DNA of 64,000 nt. It comes from Mucilaginibacter gotjawali (GTDB lineage: Bacteria; Bacteroidota; Bacteroidia; Sphingobacteriales; Sphingobacteriaceae). The notes under the pieces were generated by a model. That model was given only the letters and a program-made list of their open reading frames with translations. It searched no databases and was not told the origin of the DNA. The stretch's first letter is position 1. Every line of letters begins with the position of its first letter. The position numbers were made by a program, and so were the translations under genes. Shown piece after piece: positions 58,163 to 64,000 of this stretch. The stretch lies in assembly GCF_002355435.1 (NCBI RefSeq), contig NZ_AP017313.1, positions 3,038,001 to 3,102,000 on the forward strand, written 5' to 3'.

Positions 58163-58302
58163 GCCAGTAATACAAAAGGAAGGCGTTGTTTCATTTTTAC
58201 AAAAGTACGTTAAGCCGCTAATTGTTTAGTAAGGCTTTTTTAGAGAGACGATTGAATTCCGAAAACATTTTAAACTAATAACCGGCCTTTGTCCTGGCAG
58301 CA

Positions 58303-58330
58303 AAAAGCCCCCGAATTTTCGGAGGCTTTA
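58303..58330. terminator. intrinsic terminator
   Basis: AAGCCCCCGAA and TTCGGAGGCTT pair over 11 bp with one mismatch-type position, flanked by A and T runs, between the DUF1080 stop and the metallophosphoesterase start. Confidence 0.72.
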
Positions 58331-58359
58331 GTATTATAATCGGTTTTAATTAAAAATCC

Positions 58360-59355
58360 CTATTTCGCCGGCGTAATCACAATATTCCTGAAATCAATCG
58401 GCCCGTGGTCACCCTGGATCAATATCGGGCCTGGCTCGCCTTCCCTGCTGTTGATGGCTCCGCCGGTAATGCCTGGTATTTCGGCATTGCATATTACGGT
58501 AGTTCCATTAGCAACTACGGTTACCAACCTGCCCACCAGGGTAATATCATAGCTTTGCCATTGACCGGGATCTTTCGCCATCATTTTGTTGGGCGGCAAA
58601 AAGCCGTATATCGAACTAAATTGGTTATTGATCGGTTCGGGGTTGCCACTCTTGGTGTCGATGATCTGGCACTCGTATCTGCCGCGCAGGTAAATGCCGC
58701 TATTGCTGCCCTGCGGGTACCTGAATTCGATATGCAATTTAAAATCACTAAAAGTTCTATCGGTGATCAGGTTGGCGCCTGAATGCGGGCTTCTTAAAAC
58801 ACCGTTTTGAGCAATCCATTGGTTATCACCGTCAGTATGCCACCCTTTGGTGTTCTTACCGTTGAATAATTTGACAGGTGTGCCCCAAACAGGCGCTTTT
58901 TCCCTTGCCATTTTTGGGGCCCTTACTCCTGTCCAGTTATACGAAACGCCATCGGTATAAACCATGGTGCCCTTGATCTGGTCGCCGTTGACTTCAAATT
59001 CAAAATCCATATTCCTGTTTCCTTCTTCCCATTGCGGCGGGATAGAAAAACTAAATTTATTACCGCTGGGCTTAACCTCGGAAATAGGCCGTGCGCTGCC
59101 AAATGCATAGGTAAAACGGCCAATGAGCGTATGGGTGCCAGATCTCTGCACCTCAAGCCACGAAGGGATGCTTTTACCGCCTTTGTCCATCGTAATATCC
59201 CATCGTCCAACCACGTCGGGGTCCTTTGCCAGTCCTGATGATATATGGGCTTGCCCCAATGCGGTGAATGCTGAAAAAACAGCCATTAATAAAATGATTT
59301 GTACCCTTAAAAAACGGGGAACCGGCAATACGCCGCTTACAGGTAAGTTTTTCAT
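58360..59355 (-). CDS. DUF1080 family secreted protein (3-keto-disaccharide hydrolase type)
   Basis: 331 aa with a long, basic signal peptide (about residues 1-35, ending A-L-G-Q-A). C-terminal DUF1080 concanavalin-like domain (about 150-331) with L-F-N-G-K-N-T-K-G-W-H, D-F-K-L-H-I-E-F-R-Y-P and S-N-S-G-I-Y-L-R-G-R-Y-E-C-Q-I-I-D; the N-terminal 110-residue beta domain is separate. DUF1080 proteins hydrolyse 3-keto-glycosides or bind glycans. Single gene; no other sugar genes except the gluconokinase-like gene divergent to it. Confidence 0.87.
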   Translation of the reverse strand: MKNLPVSGVLPVPRFLRVQIILLMAVFSAFTALGQAHISSGLAKDPDVVGRWDITMDKGGKSIPSWLEVQRSGTHTLIGRFTYAFGSARPISEVKPSGNKFSFSIPPQWEEGNRNMDFEFEVNGDQIKGTMVYTDGVSYNWTGVRAPKMAREKAPVWGTPVKLFNGKNTKGWHTDGDNQWIAQNGVLRSPHSGANLITDRTFSDFKLHIEFRYPQGSNSGIYLRGRYECQIIDTKSGNPEPINNQFSSIYGFLPPNKMMAKDPGQWQSYDITLVGRLVTVVANGTTVICNAEIPGITGGAINSREGEPGPILIQGDHGPIDFRNIVITPAK

Positions 59356-59494
59356 GCTTTTTTTGATATTTTAAAATTTGGGTTTACGATCCCAAATTAA
59401 GTAAAAATTCAGATCAGCAGGCAATTTAATTGACAGATAATTCAATTGGATATCAAAGGATGCGCTGGATTTAAGGGCATTTAAGATTTGATGG

Positions 59495-59522
59495 TTGCAA
59501 TTTTCCCGAAATTCCTACCTTG
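59495..59522 (+). promoter_or_regulatory. Bacteroidota-type promoter of the FGGY kinase gene
   Basis: TTG (59495-59497), 18 bp, TACCTTG (59516-59522); ATG follows at 59540. The in-frame ATG at 59495 lies in the -33 element and is therefore not the start. Confidence 0.6.
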
Positions 59523-59539
59523 CGGCTACAATCATTGGT

Positions 59540-61018
59540 ATGGAATACGTTTTAGGTATTGATATAGGTACGGGCAGTGTAAAAGCTGTAGCAGTTGATC
59601 CGGATGGTAAATCTTTTACCGAACGCCAGCAGCATTACGGATTCAATTCGCCCAACCCCGGCTATCATGAACAAGATCCAGGCGATATCTGGAAGGCTTT
59701 TAAAGAGGTCGTTGGCGAGATCATCCTTAAAACCGGCGCACAGCCCCTGGCCGTTGGCCTAAGCAGCGCCATGCACAGTTTGATAGCGGTGGATGAAGAC
59801 TGCAATGCCCTTGCGCCTATGATCACCTGGGCGGATAACAGGAGTTCAGTCATCGCCCAAAGGCTAAGGGCAACGCCTGAGGGGATGGCGATTTATACAG
59901 CTACGGGCACCCCGCTACATGCCATGTCGCCGCTTTGTAAGCTCATTTGGTTAAGAGAAAATAACCCGGACATCTACAGTAAGGCTCAAAAATTTATTGG
60001 TATTAAAGAATTTATCTGGCACAAGCTTTTTAACGAATTTGTTATTGACTATTCCATCGCATCAAGTACCGGTTTATTTGATATTGTGAACTTTGAATGG
60101 TACCCTGATGCACTTAAAATGGCCGGGATTAACGACAAATTGCTTTCACGCCCCGTGCCCGCCAATTATACTGAAAAATACAAGGTCAGTTTGCCCGATA
60201 CAGGTTTGTTTATGCCCGGTACACCGGTAACCATAGCGGCAAGCGACGGCTGTTGTGCTAACCTGGGCAGTATGGCCGATAAGCCAGGAGTAGCTGCAAT
60301 CACTATCGGTACCAGCGGTGCTGTAAGGGTGGCCAGCAATAAGCCCCTACCCAACGAGGCTGCCATGACCTTCAGTTATATTCTCGACGACCAAACCTAT
60401 ATCTGCGGCGGCCCTATTAATAATGGCGGCATAGCCATACAATGGTGGCTCAAAAACTTTTCAGGCCCAGACCTTTCTACTGCTGAATACGAGGTGGCTT
60501 TTGAACAGATTGCTGCAATACCCGCCGGAGCCAATGGATTAATATTTTTACCCTACCTTACCGGAGAACGTGCCCCGATATGGGATAGCGAGAGCTGCGG
60601 CGTATTTTTCGGTGTAAAATTGCAACATACCAAAGATCACTTTTCCAGAGCTGTGTTGGAGGGCATCTGCTTTGCACTGAAAGACGTACTGGACGCTGTT
60701 CAGCAAAATTCAGAACCAATCATACAGGTAAATATCAGCGGCGGCTTTGTTAAAAGCGAAGTTTGGGTAAAGCTGCTGGCGGATATTACATGGAAAAACC
60801 TGGCCATTGTGCAATCTGATGATGCCTCGGCCGTTGGCGCCGCTTTTATTGCCATGAAAGCTTGCGGGTTATCTCAAAATTATCCAGCGCCCCTCCTGTC
60901 TCAGATGCGGTTCGTCAAACCAGATCCTGAAAATGCGGCGGTATATGCAAAACAATTTGAAATATACCGGCAGCTATACCATGATTTAAAGCCGACCATG
61001 CATCAGGTTCATCAATAA
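59540..61018 (+). CDS. FGGY family carbohydrate kinase, gluconokinase-like
   Basis: 492 aa from the ATG at 59540, directly at the first strand M-E-Y-V-L-G-I-D-I-G-T-G-S-V-K. Two actin-like domains: phosphate loop 1 in G-I-D-I-G-T-G-S, catalytic Asp in A-A-S-D-G-C-C-A-N-L-G, phosphate 2 in T-I-G-T-S-G-A-V-R and the FGGY signature region Y-L-T-G-E-R-A-P-I-W-D. Sequence is of the gluconokinase/xylulokinase branch; W-A-D-N-R-S is typical of gluconokinase. Phosphorylates gluconate (or a related sugar acid) for the pentose phosphate pathway. No gluconate transporter near. Confidence 0.88.
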   Translation: MEYVLGIDIGTGSVKAVAVDPDGKSFTERQQHYGFNSPNPGYHEQDPGDIWKAFKEVVGEIILKTGAQPLAVGLSSAMHSLIAVDEDCNALAPMITWADNRSSVIAQRLRATPEGMAIYTATGTPLHAMSPLCKLIWLRENNPDIYSKAQKFIGIKEFIWHKLFNEFVIDYSIASSTGLFDIVNFEWYPDALKMAGINDKLLSRPVPANYTEKYKVSLPDTGLFMPGTPVTIAASDGCCANLGSMADKPGVAAITIGTSGAVRVASNKPLPNEAAMTFSYILDDQTYICGGPINNGGIAIQWWLKNFSGPDLSTAEYEVAFEQIAAIPAGANGLIFLPYLTGERAPIWDSESCGVFFGVKLQHTKDHFSRAVLEGICFALKDVLDAVQQNSEPIIQVNISGGFVKSEVWVKLLADITWKNLAIVQSDDASAVGAAFIAMKACGLSQNYPAPLLSQMRFVKPDPENAAVYAKQFEIYRQLYHDLKPTMHQVHQ

Positions 61019-61065
61019 AACAATTTATTCATAAACTGACTCTTAGCCAATATGATCTGATGCTA

Positions 61066-61791
61066 TTAAAATGTATAGGCCACCGAATAATGATCTGACA
61101 TAATTGGCCCCTGTACGAAGCCGACAACCACAGCCCCGTTAATTTTAACTGCATAATCTATCCTTTTATTGGGGTTATTTACACTATAGGTATCGGCATC
61201 AGGCGGGCAAATTGTAAATGCAGTGGCTACGGTTGCCGGCTCACGGTTAAAATCACCTGCTGCTTCCCAGGTTTGACCAGGGTTGCCTGCAACAGCATTT
61301 ATTGCATTTAACAAACCCACCACATCTGGTCCTCCGGGGCTAATGGCGTGCAAACTGAAAATAAAATGGGTGGCGTTATACTGAAAACCTAAAGCGGGCC
61401 GCCATATAGGCGCTGCCCCAGGGTATACGATTGTGCCTGAAACGGGTTCTGTACGCGACACAATAGCTAAATTGCAGCGATTGCCGTTTGGGTCTGCCGG
61501 GTAAAATAAGATGTATTTTAAGGCGCGTTCTGCACCCCATGTCCAATACTGCAAATTGGCAATACCACAATAGTTTTGATAAACAATTAAAGCCGACTGC
61601 GGCACTGCACCACATTCCTGCAGGCAGCAAACATCGGCGCCATTCGAAAAAAAATTCATCACGCCTGTATTCCACTTATTTTCAGTGCTGTGATTTGAGC
61701 CTTGCATGTTCCACGTAACTAATTTCATGAGCGTTGTTTTTGATGATAAAATATTTAGGTTGTTATTGTAATTCAGGTTAGCCATGGGCAA
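61066..61791 (-). CDS. CdtB-like DNase (endonuclease/exonuclease/phosphatase superfamily)
   Basis: 241 aa (220 from the second ATG at 61728, where the domain starts: M-K-L-V-T-W-N-M-Q-G-S-N). All EEP motifs are present: W-N-M-Q-G, L-Q-E-C, S-L-H-A-I, A-A-G-D-F-N-R-E-P, D-Y-A-V, M-S-D-H-Y. T-W-N-M-Q-G-S-N-H-S-T-E-N-K-W-N and N-L-A-I-V-S-R and R-P-A-L-G are the hallmarks of cytolethal distending toxin subunit B. No signal peptide is obvious and no CdtA/CdtC or other delivery subunit is near. DNase or phosphatase action is inferred. Confidence 0.85.
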   Translation of the reverse strand: MPMANLNYNNNLNILSSKTTLMKLVTWNMQGSNHSTENKWNTGVMNFFSNGADVCCLQECGAVPQSALIVYQNYCGIANLQYWTWGAERALKYILFYPADPNGNRCNLAIVSRTEPVSGTIVYPGAAPIWRPALGFQYNATHFIFSLHAISPGGPDVVGLLNAINAVAGNPGQTWEAAGDFNREPATVATAFTICPPDADTYSVNNPNKRIDYAVKINGAVVVGFVQGPIMSDHYSVAYTF

Positions 61792-61980
61792 TTTAAAAAA
61801 AGCCGCCGGTGCATCACCCGGTAAAATTCGATGAATTAAACCGGGGCAATAGTTTTTTGCTGATCGAAAGTCTTTAAGTAGATCTGTTGGTAAACATCTG
61901 TAAAAAGGTTAAGGTTAATGAGATGCAATTTAACAATATCCGAAAACTTTTTAAGGAATTTATTATTTTATTTTATGCTA

Positions 61981-62466
61981 TCAGTCTATCGGGCGAAACA
62001 TGATATAGGCATCCACATACCCAAATTCCTGGTGATTAAACCCGCCAGGAATTGTGCCGATTATGTTAAAGCCGCATTTTCTCCAAAGTTTTACTGCTTT
62101 TAAATTAGTGCTTACTACCAGGTTATATTGCATCCCTTTGTACCCAAGCGCTTTTGCTATTCCTATTGAATGTGTGCACATTTGGCCTGCTATGCCTTTG
62201 CCCCTGTCTACCGGGTCAACCATATAACCGCAGTTAGCAATGTGTGAACCCAAGCCCGGCTGATTGGGTTTGATAAAATACGATCCGGTTATTTTTCCGT
62301 TCTCTTCAGCAACAAAAGTGTTCATGCCGGGTGCAAACCATATTTTTTGCATCTCTGCAATACCTGTATCAGGGGCAAATGCAAAAGTATCGCCGGATTG
62401 AACAACTAGTTTAAAAATTTCCCAGATTGCGTCGACATCATTTTCAGTGGCTTGCCTTATGCTCAT
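61981..62466 (-). CDS. GNAT family N-acetyltransferase
   Basis: 161 aa from the ATG at 62466 (M-S-I-R-Q-A-T-E-N-D-V-D, first beta strand of the fold); another ATG at 62484 adds six residues. Acetyl-CoA binding segment with the usual R-G-K-G-I-A-G-Q motif (residues 100-115, D-P-V-D-R-G-K-G-I-A-G-Q) and the final N-L-K-A-V-K-L-W-R-K-C-G-F. Substrate unknown. Lies between the CdtB-like gene and the T9SS protein gene, without a visible link. Confidence 0.87.
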   Translation of the reverse strand: MSIRQATENDVDAIWEIFKLVVQSGDTFAFAPDTGIAEMQKIWFAPGMNTFVAEENGKITGSYFIKPNQPGLGSHIANCGYMVDPVDRGKGIAGQMCTHSIGIAKALGYKGMQYNLVVSTNLKAVKLWRKCGFNIIGTIPGGFNHQEFGYVDAYIMFRPID

Positions 62467-62491
62467 TTTTTTTAAGTTAAACAAGAGACGA

Positions 62492-64000
62492 TTACCTTAG
62501 CAAGGTAATAAATCCTGACTCGGTTACTTTGGTATTATAATAGGTGTTTGTTCCCTCAAATATCCAATAATAGGTTCCGGTTGCAGCGGGTAGCCCCCTG
62601 AATTTTCCATCCCATAAAATATCCTGTGATTTTGATTCGAAAGTAAGCTGGCCGTAGCGGTTGTAAATCCTTACCGAACCAAATGAGCCAAAACCAGTTA
62701 TGGTTAATGAAAAGTAGTCGTTAATACCGTCATTATTTGGTGTAAAAGTATTTGCGGCCTTCACCACCGGCGGCGGTGGCGGAAACACAGTAACGTTTAC
62801 CGGTTTTATAGTAATACACCCCGATTTATTTGTCCCTTTAATATAATAGGTACCGCTATGGGCTATGTGCTGGTAATCTGCAACTATATTCGTTGCGGCC
62901 GCATCTTTAAAATATTCGTAAACCGCGTTATTCTGGCGGGTAAAAGTTGAGGAAAGATCCACGGTAACCGGGTAAGTTACAGACGGTGGATCAACAACAG
63001 TTATAACCGGGTTAGCAACCACTACATTAACAGGCTGCACGCTGATACAGCCTTCGCGGTTTACTGCTTTGATATAATAGGTGCCGCTGGTTAATATTTT
63101 TTGTGGTTTGTACAGGTAATTCAAGCCGTACATATCCGTAAAATAACTTAACTGCAGATCGCTGCTGCTGCCGGCCGTAACAGATGGCAGCGTTAGGTCA
63201 ACGCCGGTTTTTTCACACCCCCATAAAGTATCGGCCGTTTTAAAAATAAAAGCCGCCTTGTTTTCGCTTACAGTGGTATATAAGGTTTCCCTGCAACCGT
63301 AGCCCTCAAACGGCTCCATAATAACGGCATATTTGGTGCCATCTTCAGGCGGCGGCGAAATGCTATACACCTGGCCTACGTGTACTAGTTGCGACAGGTC
63401 AGGAGTGTACCACTTATAATTGCCATAGCCTCCGGGTGCGGTTAAAGCCATGGATGTTTGCGTACTGCAATAGGAATTCCCGACAATTGGCGAAGAGCAA
63501 TCTTCTGCTACATCAAGGTAAGCATACCCAAAGTGACCTCCGAGAGTGCAGTCATTCGTCGCAAACTCCAGCTTCACCTGTTTACCTGCACAACCCTGAA
63601 GGTTTATAGTAGCCGGAGCCCAGTCTTTATAATATACCGTTGCCGGTCTTCGCTTGTTTAAAACGGTATCGGAGTGCTTAAAGCCGGACTGCGATAAGGT
63701 ATCAGAGGCAATAAAATCAAAAGAAGAACAGGTAATGAAAGTATTATCAGTAAGGTTATATGTTTTTACAGTAAACCTGGGTTGCTGAAAGTTAAGGTGC
63801 GGTGGGTTTTGTATTACTACAGCATAGTAAAAAGTGATACTATATTTATTGGCACCTTCGGGCACCGTAAATGTATATGAAATGCTTTCGGCCCTTTTAC
63901 TGGTATCCTGGTTACCCAATTTAATGGAGTGACTGCCGCCGTAAGGGCACAAAGTAGGGAATTTGCCAAACGGATCAATTTGCGGGTAATAATTAGCATC
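62492..64000 (-). CDS. T9SS type B sorting / gliding-motility C-terminal domain protein, 5' end outside window
   Basis: About 503 residues of the C-terminal part; the frame is open to the window edge and the true start is beyond it. Ig-like beta domains with Cys pairs, repeated N-R-E-G-C-I / N-K-S-G-C-I segments (S-G-T-Y-Y-I-K-G-T), then the C-terminal sorting domain F-T-P-N-N-D-G-I-N-D-Y-F, V-R-I-Y-N-R-Y-G-Q-L-T-F, L-W-D-G-K-F and G-T-Y-Y-W-I-F, ending G-F-I-T-L-L-R. This domain directs export by the type IX system to the cell surface. A surface adhesin or secreted enzyme; the N-terminal part decides. Confidence 0.88.
   Translation of the reverse strand, partial: DANYYPQIDPFGKFPTLCPYGGSHSIKLGNQDTSKRAESISYTFTVPEGANKYSITFYYAVVIQNPPHLNFQQPRFTVKTYNLTDNTFITCSSFDFIASDTLSQSGFKHSDTVLNKRRPATVYYKDWAPATINLQGCAGKQVKLEFATNDCTLGGHFGYAYLDVAEDCSSPIVGNSYCSTQTSMALTAPGGYGNYKWYTPDLSQLVHVGQVYSISPPPEDGTKYAVIMEPFEGYGCRETLYTTVSENKAAFIFKTADTLWGCEKTGVDLTLPSVTAGSSSDLQLSYFTDMYGLNYLYKPQKILTSGTYYIKAVNREGCISVQPVNVVVANPVITVVDPPSVTYPVTVDLSSTFTRQNNAVYEYFKDAAATNIVADYQHIAHSGTYYIKGTNKSGCITIKPVNVTVFPPPPPVVKAANTFTPNNDGINDYFSLTITGFGSFGSVRIYNRYGQLTFESKSQDILWDGKFRGLPAATGTYYWIFEGTNTYYNTKVTESGFITLLR

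Overview
The window reads as chromosomal DNA of a Bacteroidota organism of the Sphingobacteriaceae type (Mucilaginibacter or Pedobacter-like; genus is inference). Reasons: T9SS type B / gliding-motility C-terminal domain at the right edge, TonB-C proteins with the P-E-F-P-G-G motif, a YfhM-like alpha-2-macroglobulin next to pbpC, the phylum's -7 promoter element TAnnTTTG upstream of many genes, few Shine-Dalgarno sites, and hairpin arrays built from short units between genes.

Layout. 1-8.2 kb: alpha-2-macroglobulin (5' end outside the window), a convergent family 2 glycosyltransferase and penicillin-binding protein 1C. 8.3-14.7 kb: PolB-like 3'-5' exonuclease, double-ATPase oligopeptide ABC protein, a VapBC-type toxin-antitoxin pair, RNase R, polyprenyl synthetase. 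14.7-19.8 kb: five secreted TonB-C-domain proteins (six domains) interleaved with an M1 aminopeptidase and small unknowns. 19.8-26.2 kb, minus strand: L27 with a long Ala/Lys/Glu tail, L21, a small membrane protein, a four-helix-bundle gene without a good start codon, dicarboxylate symporter, Dps, YbjQ, GMC oxidoreductase. 26.3-32.5 kb: MOSC protein, Rrf2 regulator, then an assimilatory sulfate-reduction cluster (sulfite reductase, uroporphyrinogen-III methyltransferase, siroheme synthase, APS/PAPS reductase) preceded by what looks like a cysteine-codon transcription attenuator. 32.7-45.7 kb: RlmB, DnaB, a DUF3857/transglutaminase/DUF2569 protein, three SRPBCC proteins with an AraC regulator, tRNA-Leu(UAG), a metal-chelate binding protein, the KDO genes kdsD and kdsA, hscB.

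45.75-56.04 kb: tRNA-Leu(CAA) carries a 10.2-kb integrated element bounded by a 14-bp direct repeat of the tRNA 3' end. It encodes a tyrosine integrase, two excisionase-like HTH proteins, a DnaT-like replication protein, a TerS-like protein and a frameshifted tape-measure protein, but no capsid, portal or large terminase, so it is a phage remnant or phage satellite. Right of it lie a second VapBC pair paralogous to the first, a 183-bp MITE inserted in the loop of a terminator, a metallophosphoesterase, a DUF1080 protein, an FGGY gluconokinase-like protein, an orphan CdtB-like nuclease, a GNAT protein and the 3' part of a T9SS-sorted surface protein.

Three genes (46.1, 50.27 and 58.14 kb) look broken by one missing base in a homopolymer run; real decay and consensus error cannot be told apart here. 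The strongest candidates for new biology are the cysteine leader/attenuator at 27.98-28.12 kb, the tRNA-Leu island, the terminator-splitting MITE at 56.8 kb, and the intergenic hairpin arrays that repeatedly contain or abut stop codons.
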